This document shows positions 34,388-47,195 of a DNA stretch of 64,000 nt, piece after piece. Under the pieces are notes generated by a model, which had not been told where the DNA came from, searched no databases, and saw only the letters and a list, made by a program, of their open reading frames with translations. How positions within the stretch are numbered: position 1 is the first letter of the stretch; every line of letters starts with the position of its first letter. Source of the DNA: Agelaius tricolor (taxonomy: Eukaryota > Chordata > Aves > Passeriformes > Icteridae); assembly GCA_023055355.1 (NCBI GenBank), contig JALJCS010000051.1, forward strand, positions 744,001-808,000, written 5' to 3'. Made by a program: the position numbers and the translations under genes.

Positions 34388-35355
34388 ATGTGTGCACCCT
34401 TTGTTTGGTCCCCGAAACAGGATTTCCCATTCCCAAACCTTGACTCAATGGAGGAGGAGTCTGTGAGGAACAGGAAGGAGCCCTGGGACACGCAGGCAGG
34501 TGAGGAGGAAGTCATTGCCCCTTTCCCCCTCTCTCCTGCTCCATCTCCCAGCCCAGCACAGCCCCCAGCTGCAGGACAACCCTGCTGCCAACCCCGTCCT
34601 GCCAGGGATGCACTGGGGGGATCTCCTTCCCCTTCCCTGTGGCACGGAGGCAAATCCAATCCTCTCCTTGTCCTTTCTCCCCCAGGGAAGAAGCTGAGGA
34701 TGGAGGCCAGGGAGGACAAATCCCCACAGCAGAATCTCATGAAGAGGCCATTTTGAGTGGCTCCACAGTGCAGAATTCCAACGTGGAGGAAAAGCCCCAG
34801 AGTTTCCACAGGAGGAAGGGCTGCAAACCCAGCCCAGGGTGCTCTGAGGTGGAAAGACCCACCCTGAGCCAGGAAGGTGGGCAGAGCTTCAGCCAGAGCT
34901 CAGAGCTGGTGGTCCCTAAGCAGCTTCATGATGGGGAGAAGCCTTACAAGTGCTTGGAGTGTGGGAAGTGCTTCAGCAAGAGTAACCACCTCATCCGCCA
35001 CCAGATGATCCACACTGGGGAATGGCCCCACGAGTGTGGGGAGTGTGGGAAGGGCTTCAGCTGCAGCTCCGCCCTCATCACCCACCAACTCATCCACACT
35101 GGGGAGAGGCCCTACGAGTGTCCCCAGTGTCAGAAGAGGTTTCAGACCAGCTCTGATCTCCTCTGCCATCAGTGGATTCACACCGAGGAGAGGCCCTTCC
35201 TCTGCCCTGACTGTGGGAAGGGCTTCAAGCAAAACTCCACCCTCGTCAACCACCGGCGCATCCACACTGGGGAGAGGCCCTACGAGTGTCCCCAGTGTGG
35301 AAAGAGCTTCACCACCAGCTCTAACTTGACCAGACACCAACGGAGCCACCAGTAA
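34388..35355 (+). pseudogene. C2H2 zinc-finger protein, copy Z, frameshifted
   Basis: Exon 1 holds MCAPFVWSPKQDFPFPN..., or starts at the inner ATG 34,448, and ends with a donor at 34,499. Exon 2 begins at 34,686 after a CCCCCAG acceptor. Relative to Z', one base is missing at about 34,740 in exon 2 (AATCTCATGAAGAGG against AACCTCGTGGAAGAGG), so the exon-1 frame stops at MKRPF. The finger frame itself is open (34,639-35,355). It has five C2H2 fingers starting at [40 protein letters not shown] and [10 protein letters not shown], with TGE(R/K)P-type linkers, then TAA. A decayed sixth-finger remnant follows the stop. Zinc fingers bind DNA in the nucleus. No KRAB or SCAN domain was seen. A start inside exon 2 could still yield a finger protein. 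Confidence 0.8.
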
Positions 35356-35949
35356 GGGAAGCCCTGCAAATGCCCCAGCTGCAGGAAGATCTTCATGCAC
35401 ACTCCAGCTTCATCTCCCATTAGAGGGCCCACATTGGCAAGAGTCCTGGGGATCCATGTTCCCTGTAATCCATGCTGGGAAGACACCTGTCCCTTTTCCT
35501 GCCTGTGCTGATGATATGATGTGGGATTGAAAAATATGATGGTCTGGCCATGGCCCTGTCATTACATTCACTCCCACCTCAGGTCATTGCCAGGGGCAGG
35601 AAAGGGTGTCTCTCTTTCCCTCAGTGAGGAGAAGGGTCTCCTTTCCAGGCAGGGGAAATTGTGGCCAGGCAGACCCAGTGAGTTGTGTTTTAATCTTCCC
35701 TGTAAACAGTTTTATTTATCCCTTCTGTTATCAATCTTGTTTTTGTTTCTGTTTGTTCCTTATCTCATTGCTGTTACCAATAACTTGTTCTTATCCCACC
35801 CCAGGATCTTTGCCTTTTGTGCTTTCCATGGGAGGCGGGAGGGCAGCGAGGGCAGCGAGGGCAGCACGGTTTTAGTGGGGGCAGGAAATTAGGGAATCCC
35901 AATCCTGAAGCCTGGCCCGTGGAAACCGAGCATCCCAGCTGGTGGCAGC

Positions 35950-36125
35950 CCTGGTGGCCATGGCAACCACCCCTGGCATGGGGTCTCCATGGAGCTGCCA
36001 AGGGACTGAGCATAGCAACAGGGGGGTCTGGTGATGGTTGCCATGGAAACTGACCATAGCAACAGGGGGCTGGTGATAGTTGCCATGGAAACTGACCATA
36101 GCAACAGGGGGCTGGTGATGGTTGC
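35950..36125. repeat. X-box (RFX-motif) minisatellite, copy Z
   Basis: A 42-bp unit holds GTTGCCATGGAAAC at 36,037-36,050 and 36,079-36,092, with CCATAGCAAC half-sites in between and GTGGCCATGGCAAC at 35,954-35,967. These are one mismatch from the palindromic RFX X-box GTTGCCATGGCAAC. Confidence 0.8.
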
Positions 36126-36149
36126 CTGCTAAGGATCAGATTTGTCACA

Positions 36150-36467
36150 GGTCCTCAGAGGGGCTCCATGGGGACTTTCCAAGAGTCTCCAGGCTGTTCC
36201 AGAGCTGGAATGTCACAGGCACAGACAGGGGCTCCATGGAGCCCTCCCAGAACTTTCTGGGGATGGTAAAGAGCCCTGTGGTCAGAGGCAGTCACAGCCA
36301 TTCCATGGTGACATCCCAGGGCACCTTGGGCTGCAAAGGCACCCATCTGTCACAGGCACTCACGGGGGCTCCATGGTGACATCCCAGGAGTCCCCAGGCT
36401 GCCAAAGAGCCGGGATGTCCCAGACACTCACAGGAGTTCCTGTCATGGGCACAGTGGGAGCTTCAGG
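36150..36467. repeat. ~75-bp tandem units, copy Z
   Basis: About four units marked by GGCTCCATGG(T/A)G, CATCCCAGG, CCAGGCTG and TGTCACAGGCAC. The inverted counterpart is 60,380-60,715. Confidence 0.75.
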
Positions 36468-37407
36468 CGAAAGCTTTATTTCTTTATTGGAGAAACTCCT
36501 TCTGAGACATGAGGTGGAGAAATGACAGCCAACAGCCACCATGGATTCTCAAATCCCTGCAGGGCCCCTAGACTTCTCAAATTCCTTCTAAGAGAGGAGA
36601 CTGGCAGCGGCTGGATCACATTCCTGCCCCTGACTTTGTCAAAGGTCGAAAGCATTGGACAGGTGAAATTGAACTTTAACACATTTTGTCCTACAGGATT
36701 AATGATAGAATACCAGATAAATTAGTATAAATACACCTCTGATTGATTCTGATCATGATCAGAGGGAAAGATCACTAGCACAGTTATTTACTCCACAGTA
36801 CAGGAGCTATAACAATTATTAGAATATCGTGCTCTAGGCAGCAATTTTGAAGTCAACAGGGCCTTGCTGGAGGTGTTGGAGCCCATTGCAGGCAGAGCCT
36901 CCTGCTCCAGCAGGAATTGCCTTTCCTGTGCCATCAGCAGGGCAGGTCCCGCTGCAGGAAAAGCCCCAGGCCAGCCCCAGCACAGGGAAGGCCTCGGGCA
37001 CAAGGGCAGAGTGCCGTGCTGGGAGCTGTGCCAGGGAGAGCCTGAGGCACCAAAGGCACCTTGGCAGCAGCAGCTGCTTGCAGGCCATGGCCACAAGCCT
37101 CCCTTGGCAGCCCGGCCTGGTGGCCACCACTGCAGAGCTGCTGCCTCAGGGCTCATTCCTGGCTGGCCTCTGAAAAGCCACTTCTGCCCCAGGAGCCTGA
37201 CTGGGAAGCCATTGGCCCCAGCACCATGGGGACAAGATATCAATGACAAAACTCTTCATGCCAGCAGAGCCAAGGCAGGGGCAGAGGAAAGGGCAGAGCC
37301 AGGCCCAGGGGACAGGGCTGCCATGGTGATGGCTGTGAGGGCACTGCCCCTGCAGCAGCCTGGCTGCCCTCAGCAGACATTCTGGCCAGAAGCGTTGTGA
37401 GGGCACC
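36468..37407. other. Unique flank, no gene
   Basis: No feature recognised. A GATCATGATC palindrome lies near 36,750. Confidence 0.5.
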
Positions 37408-37929
37408 CAGCACAGCAGAGAGCCCACACGACAGGAATTCTGCCACTGGGGAGGGCAGGGGGTTTCACTGGGTCAGGGTGCACAAAGCTCCTGATCTTGG
37501 ACAATTCCTGGGATGGGGCATCCAATTCTCTGGAAAAACAGTTGCAGTTTCATGTCACTTTCATAATTGCAAAATATTTCCTGTTCTAACAAATGTAAAT
37601 CTTCCCTCATTTAGCTTAGAGATATTGATCCTTGTTTTTTCACTGCAAGATTTGGGAGAAAATAACTTTGATCACTATTTTTCCATTTTCACAGACCTTG
37701 GAGAGGAGTAAAAAATCTCCCAAGATGGGGTTTGGAGGCCTCATCATAAAACCAGCAGGGAGAGTCTGCAGGCTCTGGGCTAAGAGGTGTGGAGACTGAG
37801 GACAGAACAGGAGTAGCCTGGGAGGGATGGAAGGGTGGTTTCAGAGAGGCTGGAGCTTTTCTTCCTAGTGGGAATGAGCCTGAAGAAGACATGATAGCAC
37901 CAAGGGCAGCTGGGGAGGCCCAGAGTGGA

Positions 37930-38420
37930 CACCAGGAGAAAGGAATTTCCCTGCCAGGGCAGGGCTGTGGTGCAGCACCTCCCCCAGCAGGAGCCTGGAG
38001 CAGCCCCAGGCTTTGTGTGGGCAGGCAGAGGCAGGCAGGAGGCAGAGCTGTCAGCAAAGGAAGGGGCCAGCCAGGTGGGGCAGCCGGGGGATGCCGACAG
38101 CTGCAGGGACAGAGGCGCAGGTTTGCTCAGCACCAGAGACACCTTTGCCTTGCTTGTCCCCACCTGTCATCACTGCCACCAGTGTTCTGCTCTACCTGGA
38201 ACCTGGGGATGCTTTCTCAGTCCTGTCCCTCAGAAGGATCAATTTTATGCATGAAAAACCTCACTTTGAGTTCTTGAGAAGTTCTTTGAGCATGCTGTAA
38301 GAGACTGTGTCTGATGAAAAGAGCACCAAAGCCCCAGAGGGTCATTAAAGCCCTTGTGCTGTGTATGTGCTGCTGAGCTGGGCCGGGCTCCTGGCCCAGA
38401 GGCAGCTCCTGGCAAGAGGT
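37930..38420 (+). repeat. Dispersed cassette, copy 3
   Basis: Arm A' equivalent of 30,480-30,990, with the same CACCTGTCATCACTGCC and TGCTGAGCTGGGC landmarks. Confidence 0.7.
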
Positions 38421-38624
38421 CCTGCAGAGAGACAGCTCTGGCCAGGAGCAGCTCCTGTGCACAGCCCAGCAGGGCTGGGGCACTGCCAGGGCCCCTCAGG
38501 GACACCAGCAGGGCACAGACAGAGCTCCCAGGGGCTCAGCCCTGGCAGGGGCTGTGGCATGTCCCAGAGGGGGCTGTGTAACAGCAGCTCCTCTGTGGCT
38601 GTGTCATGGAGGCACAGAGCAGCT

Positions 38625-39185
38625 GTGATGTCAGCAAGGGGCTGTGTGACAGCACAGAGTGGGCTGTGTGAGGTCACAGATTGGGCTATGACATCACAGA
38701 GTTCTTTGTGTGCGGTCATTGAGGTCACAGAGCATCATAGAGGGGACTGTGTGACATCCCAGAGAGGGCTGTGACATCATGGCATGGCTGTATGACATCA
38801 TAGAGCTGGCTGTGAGGTCAAAGTGTGTGCTGTGACATCACAGAGTGGAAGTATGACATCACAGAGAGGGTTTTGTGGCATCACTGAGGGGGTTGTGACA
38901 TCACACAGCTGTCTGGGACATCATAGTGTGAGGCCATAGAGCAGATCCTGCCATCATAGAGGGTAGCTCTGTGACATGAGGGAGTGGGTTGTAACATCAC
39001 TGGCTGGCTGTGTAACATCATAGAGCAGCTGTGACATCACAAAACAGACAGTGACATCACAGGGTAACTTTGTGACATTTCAGAGTCTTCTGAAACATCA
39101 TAGCACAGCTGTAGGACATCACAGGGTGACATCACAGTGTAGGCATTGTGACATCACAGAGATGGCTGTGTGACATCACAGGGGC
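38625..39185. repeat. TGATGTCA minisatellite, right copy
   Basis: Units such as GCTGTGACATCACAGAG, irregular 20-30-bp spacing; the inverted counterpart of 29,690-30,290. Confidence 0.85.
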
Positions 39186-39706
39186 TGTGTGAGGTCACTG
39201 GGGAGGTCACTCTGCCCCGGCCCCCCTCACAGTTCCCCCCAGAGCAGTCCAACCCTGCTCGTGCACAGCGGGGTCCCCTGTCCCCCCGGGTCCCCCCGCC
39301 CCTGGCACCGCAGCCTCCCCCAGAGGATGTTCCACGAGATCGACCCCAGAGCCTGACACGGGGACGGGGGGCCGGGGCCCTGGGGGTGGCACAGGGGGAC
39401 AGGGACCCCCCGGCAGCGTCCCCGTGTCCCCCAGGGCCAGAGCCTGGGCCAGGGCTCCTTCACCCTGTTACCATCGAGGCCTTGAGAGCGCTGAAAAAAT
39501 CCCCAGCAAGGGAGCAGCAAAAACCAGATTTAATTTTAAGCGACAGCAGCACAGAGTTCCTTGGCAAGAGTCACTGTGCTCCTGACTGGACACTTCAAGC
39601 ACACCAAAGAAACAAAGCAACAACAAAACCAAACAAAATGCAGGCAGTCAAACCAGAAATGAACCGAGAACTGTTCCTGTGCATGTGTGTGACACAAGGA
39701 CAGTGA
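39185..39706 (+). other. Right copy of the unrecognised conserved frame
   Basis: Plus-strand frame that mirrors 29,205-29,690 (ends ...ALRALKKSPAREQQKPDL and beyond). It shows scattered substitutions and no internal stop. Its first residues are translated minisatellite. Confidence 0.35.
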
Positions 39707-40644
39707 GGGGAAGGATAAAAGGAATACAGCCCAAAGGTTTAAAAGAGCTCAAACTTAACAGGACTTTACCGTAACTGATAGCTTAAATGTCACAATTTAG
39801 GAAAAAAGAGCAGCTAACAGTATTTAACCTAACTTCTAACCTATGACTTTGCAATTTAACAGAGGAATAACACTTAACAGTATTTAACTTAGCCTAATAA
39901 CTTACATTAAAATAAGAACTTAGCAAAAGAACAACTCTCAGGAGCATTTAACTTAGCACATACCTCATGACTGAACATTTCGTACAGGCCTGACTGACTC
40001 ACCTATCCAAGCCACTCAAACTCCTCAGAGAGCAGCATTTCTGGCACATTTCCCCAGCACGGGCACTCCTATGTGCACACAGACACAAAGAGTCAGTGCA
40101 AGGCACCTGGGAGAAATTCCCCTGAGGGCAGGAAATGCTCCCTGTGGATCCTTTGGCATCTCCCCAGGGGGTGAAGGGTTGAGCCTGGAGGAGTGGGGGG
40201 ATCGGCCCAGGCTCCATTGCTGTTTGGGATCCCCGAGTGCAGCAAACGGGAGAGTTCCCAGCTGGGAGAGGCCCCACTCAGAGGGAGTCGCTGGCCCAGG
40301 AGAGCTCCAAGGGCTCCTTTTGGAGCGCTGTTTGTAGGGCCCCAAGAGAGGGGCTTCAGTCCCAGCAATGGTTCATCCTGGCCGCACTGGGCACCAACAG
40401 CTTTCTTTGGCAGTGTGAGAACAGGGATGTTGTGCCACTGAGGGAACAAAAGCAGTTCCCAGGGCTGCTCCTACAGAAAGCAGGAGCTGGTTGGGCAGCA
40501 GCAGTGCCTGGAGCAGACAGTGTTTGTGAGGAGCTGCAGAGGAGCTGAGCCCAGGGGCTGTTGGCCAAGGCCGAGGCCCAAGGAGCATTTCTCAGCTGGC
40601 AGGGCGGCCTGAGAAGGGGAGGGGGGAATGCAGCAGCACAGGGC

Positions 40645-41060
40645 CCATGGAACCAAGGGACCATTGTGACACTGTGGGGCCCTGTGAGACCAAGGGACCA
40701 CTGTGACACTGTGGGGCCTTGTGACACCAAGGGACCATTGTGACACTGTGGGGCCCTGTGAGACCAAGGGACCATTGTGACACTGTGGGTCCTCATGGAA
40801 TAAGCAAAGCTTTGTGACACTGTGAGGCCTCATGGAACCAGTGAGACCATTGTGACCCTGGGAGTCCCCACAGAACCAAGAGAACCGTTGTGACACTGCA
40901 GGGCCTTATGAAACCTTGGGGCCACTGGGACACTGTGGAACCCAATTGAAAGAAGGGTCTATTGTGACGCTGCTGGACCCCATGGAATCAAAGCACCATT
41001 ATGACACTGCAGGGCCCCATGGGTCCAAGGAGCCATTGTGACACTATGGGGCACCATAAA
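40645..41060. repeat. 37-bp minisatellite, right arm
   Basis: About eleven units of CCAAGGGACCATTGTGACACTGTGGGGCC type, the inverse of 27,995-28,590. Several units are nearly identical, suggesting recent unit turnover. Confidence 0.9.
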
Positions 41061-41099
41061 ACCAAAAGAACATGGAACAGGTTTGGCTGGTTTGGCCTC

Positions 41100-41640
41100 C
41101 CAGGGGCTACCTGACTGGTCCAGCTGACCTTGGCATGTTGAAGGTCTCTTCTCATCTGCTCTGAAGCACTGGGGTTCCATGCTTTCCTTCCCAAGGGAAA
41201 AGAACTGTCCTTCTCCTCCAGGCACCCTTGGCCAGAATTGGGATTTCACCTCCAAATTTCCTTATATCCAGGGATTGTTCCCATAGGAGTATTGCCAGGA
41301 CAAGTCTGGCTGGAATGGTTTCACAAGGGTCACCTCCCATCTGTCCCTTATACCCTGGGGAAGGCTGCGTGCTTTCCTTCCTATGGAAAAGAACTGTCCT
41401 GCTTCTCAGGCATCCATGGCCAAGACTGGGTTCCACCTTCCCTAAATCCAACAACTGCTCCCAGACAAAATCTGCCATTCCTGACAAGTCTGCCAGACCT
41501 TGGCCTAGTGAGGCTCTCACCTGCCTTCCAAACACTGGGGCTCTGTGCTTTCCTTCCTATAGGAAAGAACTGTTCTCCTCCAGGTACCCATAAGTAGAAT
41601 TTGGATTGCACCTCCAACATTCCCTGTTGTGAGAGACTGG
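41100..41640. repeat. ~190-bp satellite, right arm
   Basis: Inverse of 27,415-27,990, with CCTTATATCCAGGGATTG and CTTCCTATnGGAAAAGAAC landmarks. Confidence 0.75.
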
Positions 41641-42355
41641 CAGAGATTGTTGGCTCAAAACATTTTGTGTGTGGGGGAGGAAGGGGCAGGTCCAGCCTTG
41701 CCCTGCCCTGGAGCCCCAGCCCTGCCCTGCCCTGGAACCCCAATCCCCCCAGAGCCTCTATCCCAGCCCAGCAGTGGCTGCCAGTCCCTGGCACAGCACA
41801 GGCAATGCTCCACAGCCACCTCTGCAGCCCCCAGCCCAGCTCCTGAGGGACCAAATGAGCCCAAGCCCCACCTGGGGGAAGGGCCCAGGGAGACCAAGGG
41901 GTATTGAAGGCTGTCCACAAGGCAAGCACACAGCTTGACCCTGGATCCTCTTGGAATTTCCATCAGAGAACAGTGCTGGAATCCAGGAGTTGGTAGCTGT
42001 GTGTGTGCTTCTCTGTATCTTTTATGTCTTTCTCTCTTTATGTGTCTTCTTCTATTTCTGTGCTCCTGTAAATTTTGATTAACATTAAATTGAACAGGCT
42101 TAGAGTTTGTGAAGTTGAATGGGCCAAGTCAATGCTTTGAAAAGTGTTTTTGTTGGTTTAATTTTTGTCGTAGTTTGATATGAGAAGAATTTTAAAACGT
42201 AATACAAAACTTTTTGTGTAACTGACAATCTGTTAAACCACTGAGATACTGAACACACCTCTGTGAAACACAAATTTTAAAGATGAGAAAACCCAGGAAC
42301 CTCCTCTTTCTTTTCCTGCCAACAAAGAAGCAGCGGGCCCTGGCCCCAACCCCCA

Positions 42356-42424
42356 TCTCAACCAAACCAAACCAAACCAAACCAAACCAAACCAAACCAA
42401 ACCAACCCAAACCAAACCAAACCA
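42356..42424. repeat. (CCAAA)n array, right arm
   Basis: Inverse of the GGTTT array at 26,078, shorter by about 35 bp. Confidence 0.95.
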
Positions 42425-42539
42425 ATCAACCCTGCCGTGGGCTGAGCCCCTTTCCCCCTCCCCAGGCTGCCCCACCCCCATCGGCCCCACTCTAATAAAA
42501 CCAAACCCCAACAACTCCCAAACAGGAAAACAAAAGAGG

Positions 42540-43380
42540 CTACAAAATATTCAAATTATTATCAAACAAAAACCTGCATTCTAAAATAAACAAATGTTTA
42601 AATAACTGTAATATCATCAAAAGTTTAAACAGGAAAAAATAAAAACATAATCCTGTACCCCCAAGAGAAGATGTCTGTTCCCAGAGATAAACATAATTTT
42701 AAAAGTAAATAATAAAAACTTATACCTTTAAATAACTCATCTTTAAAACAATACCTCAGAAGTTGACATGGCCCATCAACAAGCTGTAAAAAAGCTTCTG
42801 GCAATAAATAGAACTTCACAATAACAGAGTTCCCCAGACAACTGTTATCCATGACAGAATTAAGAACCACAAAACTCCTATTTTTTCCTCTTGTAAAAAA
42901 GTCCCCATACCCTTACAAGAAAAACTTCTCTCCCAAAGTAAACTAAATAAAGACTATTCTAGAAAAAGTAAATGAACGAGAAATTTTAAGTTTACCTTAT
43001 TTAGATTGTCAGTAAAAAGAAAAAGTTGTAGAGAAAAATAAATGTTCTAACGATTTTTTATTTAATTCTTACCACCTTTCTCTTTTTAATTTATTTTTAT
43101 TAAAATTTTCCTTTATACCCTTTTAAAATTTTTGGCATACTTTAGCTTTCTCGAATCTAATCTCACAATAAAAAAAACTTACACTAAAACCTATAACACT
43201 CATCAATACATTAATTAAGAAATCTCAAAATTAGAAAAATCTTAAATTAACAAACCATAACCACTACAATGTCATAATAAACCTTTTGCCAAAGTTTCTC
43301 CAATTTTCTGAACTTCCCAGGGAAGGCTGTTTGGTTGTTTTGAGCTCCTAGAATCTCTTGTATTGGTATTTCTCCAGTGC
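42540..43380. other. AT-rich stretch, no gene, right arm
   Basis: Counterpart of 24,640-25,500, low complexity; nothing coding seen. Confidence 0.6.
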
Positions 43381-44789
43381 ACCTAACTCAGAGAGCACAA
43401 ACAATTGTAATTCCATTTAAATGTCTTGTTGAGAGAGATGTTTGGGGGATGGGGGTCAGGGCTTGTGTGTCCTGCTTGGCCAAGCCCAGGCAGGGCTTTC
43501 CCAGCCACATTCCACACTCCATTGCCCAGCTGGAGCTGCTGGTGCCTCTGAGTTGTGCTGCCCCAGCCCCAGGGACGCTCTCCTTGTCTGCCCATTCCCC
43601 CACGCTCTCTGGGCAGGGATGGCCTCACTGGGGGCTGCTGACATCCTCAGCAACTTGGAGGCTGCTGCTGAATTTCCCTGCTCCAGAGGCTTGTTCAGCC
43701 TTCAGCTCTTCAGTGCAGGAATTCAGTGTCCCAGGGCTCATTGACATTCAGAACACCTTAACAGGCCAAGCCTCTGGGAATCATTTGATTCCAGTGTTCA
43801 AATCTTTTTGTGGTTAATTAGACAGATCTCAGTAGTATATCCAAAGAGAATGCAATATATTTAAAAAGACAGTGAGAAAAAAATTTTCAGGTCCTGTTCA
43901 GGTTTTTTTTCCTGTTAATTCAGTGATATGTGCAATATCCAATTGACACTGAATCCATGTACCTCCTCATGCAGTTGGAATGGATATGAAAATCAAGACC
44001 CTTCCTGGCTGACAATCAATCAGACTCTGTCCCTACCCCCACCCCACCATTTCCCCCATCCAAGCCCTGGCACTCAGAGCAGCCTTGTGCAAATCTGAGC
44101 TCCCTCCAGCCCAGGCTGCACCTGCAGCTTTCAGCTCCTTGGCTCCAACTCCCACCTGCTTTCCTTGGAGAAGGAGCTGCCTGAGACACAGAGGGATGTT
44201 CATTTCTTGTCAGCCAGCAAAGCCAAGGGAAGGCACAGCTCCATCAAATGCAAAAGTCATTCCTCTGCTGGTGGATTAAATCCACTTTGCACAGCAGACA
44301 GTCTCAGAGCAATGGAAAACACCTTCTGTGCCCAGCACAGATCCCAAGGTCCCCCCAAACCCTCCCTGCTCTGATTCTGCCCAGATTTACTCTTTGCACA
44401 CACGAGTCACAGGCTGAAGTCAGGAGCTCCCTCCATGCCCAGAGGGAGCAAAAGAGAGAAAGGGGATGAAGAGCTCTCCTGTGCAGAGCCAAGGTCCAAG
44501 TGCAGCCCCTGCAGAGGGAACCACAACTCATCAGGTTTGTGTCCTTTGGGCTCAGGGCCTGGTGACACTCAGAGGCACAGAAGGGTTTCTTGCCAACAAA
44601 CACAAGTTGAACATTTGAACAGTTTAATAACCATCACAGCTCTTCTCTCAGCTCTCTGGGATGTCCCAGCAGCATCTGACATGTCCCCCATCTCCAAGGG
44701 ATTTCTGTACAGAACAGTTTTAGGCAAAGACATAAGAAAAATTCTGTGATAGATAGAAACACAATTAAGATCTTGACTAATGTGATATT

Positions 44790-47190
44790 TATTTGAACTT
44801 CAGAAATATTGGGCAGGTCCCTGCAGCCCAAAGCACGAAACCAGTTCATTTGACAGGCACTTGAATGACCAGAGAGCATCTGGATGAGGAAATCTGAAAG
44901 CAGCAAGGTGGACATAGTTCCAGCTGGTCCAGTGAAGGGGTGTCCTTAGACATGGTCATTTAAGCAGGTGACCTGGAAACACCTGAAGGAAGAGGGAGAG
45001 GAAGTAATACAGTGGATATTGGTGACACAAGTCCACAGGAAGACCAGCATTTCTTCTCCTTCTGCCATCAGAAGACACTTCCAGGAACTTCGTGTTCCTG
45101 GTCGGAAAATTTTGCCATTTCTTAAAAGTACTCAAATGACCCAGAAAATAAAGATTTGTTTGTATATTATGAAACTAACAGGTATTAACACCTGTGCCCC
45201 TTTCCAGGGAGACATCAGCTGTGTGCCCATGAAGAGGCAGTGCCACTTGTGCCCTGAGGTACCCAGCTGGGATTGGATCTCTCCCAGAGCACCTGAGGGA
45301 GAGCAGAGCACCTTGCAAGCTGCAGGTCCCTGACAGCCCCGCAGGGCTCCTGTCCCATCAACATCTGCTCTGCTCCAGTCTGAAACAGGGCCCAGCATGG
45401 TGCTGGGATCATCAGAGAGCTGAGGTGTGTGCTGGAATTCAATGGCCTCCCCATCCCACAGCAGCCCTGCATTTCCCTGCTGCAGCCTTGGTCTCCAGCA
45501 CAGCCATGGAGGCTCATTGGGCTCTGGAGTGTTGCTGCAGCCCCCAAGGGCAGCTGAGCTCTGCCTTTGGCACAGTCAGGCCTGGCCAGCGCAGGCCATG
45601 CTCAGCAATTGCTTGTGTGTGCCTGGCCTTGCTGTCGGCCCCGGCAGCGGCTGCGTGGCCCCTTTGTGGCCCTGTGCTGGCCCAGCCATGGTGGCCCAGC
45701 CCCTGTGCAGGCCCAGCCCAGGCCAGGAGCATTGCGGCTGGGAACGGCCCCTGTGCCGTGGTGCCCACAGCAGCCTTGGGGCTCTGTGCCCCATGGCCTC
45801 CCTGCTGAGCAGCCTCTGCCAGCTCCTGCAGAGCCCCTGGCACCTGTGGGGCTGCACAGACAGCCCTGCCCCGGGCTCTGCCGGCCTCTGGGCCAGCAGA
45901 GAGGCAGCCAGGGCTGGCCATGGCCGGGAACAGGCCATGAGCCCCGCAGGAGGATGGAGCTGGGCCACAGCCAAACTCAGCCCAGGCCAAAGCTGGGCTC
46001 AGCAGCCAGGGCTGCCAACACATGGGCACAGAGGCTGGCGCTGACAAATGTCCTGGGCCCCCTCCCTGCTCTGTCCGTGCCACCAAGGGCACAGAGCAGC
46101 CTCCTCTCTGGGCCACTTGCCTGTTTGCAATGCCTTGCACAGGCGCTGGCCCTGCCCCACAAGGCCTGGCCTGAGTCCTGCCCCTGCACGCTCAGCCAGG
46201 CTGAGATGGACACTGATGGTTTCTGGGCCAGGCTCTCGGAGCCCAGCCCAGCTCCCTGCAAGCTCTGCCAGCTGCCCTGAGCTCTGGGCAGCACCAAGGG
46301 CCTCTCTGAGCCCAGCCCAGCCCAGCCGGCTCTGGCCCCACAGCTCTGCTCAGGCCAGGCTGCTCTGGCCACTGGCCCCACGGCCTCAGCCCCTGCCAAG
46401 GGCACAGCAGCAGCTGCAGCTGCCACAGGACTCAGCCCCAGCCATGGGGGAAGGTGCTTGGCCAAGGCCAAAGGAGGCTCCCTGGCTGCCCTGCTCCCCT
46501 TGGGCTGAGGTGCTGAGAGCTCTGCAGCCCCTGCTGCCATCCCATCAGCCCAGGGCAGCACAAGAGCCCCGGCCTTGGGGCCCTCAAGAGCTGCTCCTGC
46601 TCCAGGCCCAGGGCCCATGCCAAAGCTGGGGCAGTATCCTGGTGTGAGAGGAAGTGAGTTTTTTGGGATGCTGTGTTCAAACCAATAGATGCTCAGATTT
46701 GAATATTGGCACCTGGTGTGGCCACTGAGGACATGGATACGCCTCTGAGAACACAGGGGGTTTAAAGCAGAGAACTCCCAGGAAAACTTTCTCTTGTTTC
46801 CGGTCAGGGAAAGGTTCAGAGCTTCCATGCCCAGCTGCTGCGGCTGGGCGGGGAGGGGGAAGGCATGTGGCCGGGTGAGGCAGGCCTGGGCCTGAGGGCC
46901 TAGGGCAGCCACCCGCCCCCCCTGCACCTCCAGGAGGGAGAGAGAGAGAGCGCCAGCCTATGCCTGTGCCACCTTGAAATGTGATAGCACAGTGACCGGC
47001 CAAGAAGGAGAGAAGGAGAAGGGTGGTGGGGCCGGGGGTGTGCAGTGAGAAGGTGCCTGGCAGAGCAGCGTGGGCGTTCTGGACAGGCAGAGCCTGAGAT
47101 TTTTACCCTTTTCTTGGATGATGGAAACCTTACAAATGCTGATCCTCCTCCTGAATGAGAAGAGAGATAGGGATGAATAGCAGGAAATGG
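44790..47190. other. Arm A'-specific segment, no recognised gene
   Basis: Homology with arm A fades near 44,780. 45,430-46,640 is very GC-rich, with long frames on both strands (for example 45,977-46,927 minus, 316 codons, and 45,567-46,280 plus). No known domain, no consistent splice structure. Frames on both strands argue for composition rather than coding. Confidence 0.45.
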
Positions 47191-47195
47191 GCAAG

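Larger units (their letters stand above)
33259..36467 (+). repeat. Block Z, inverted relative to Z' (60,380-64,000)
   Basis: The order 33.2 kb frame, purine-rich tract (33,610-33,660), TATA region, zinc-finger exons, X-box minisatellite and ~75-bp tandem units is mirrored at 64,000 down to 60,380. The right edge of homology is near GCTTCAGG at 36,467. The left edge is unknown because Z' leaves the window at 64,000 (equivalent to 33,259). Confidence 0.92.
31495..37407. other. Spacer between arms A and A' (5.9 kb)
   Basis: It lacks the arm homology and contains the G-rich array, the GATA array, the CpG-rich patch, zinc-finger block Z and unique flank. Confidence 0.85.
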
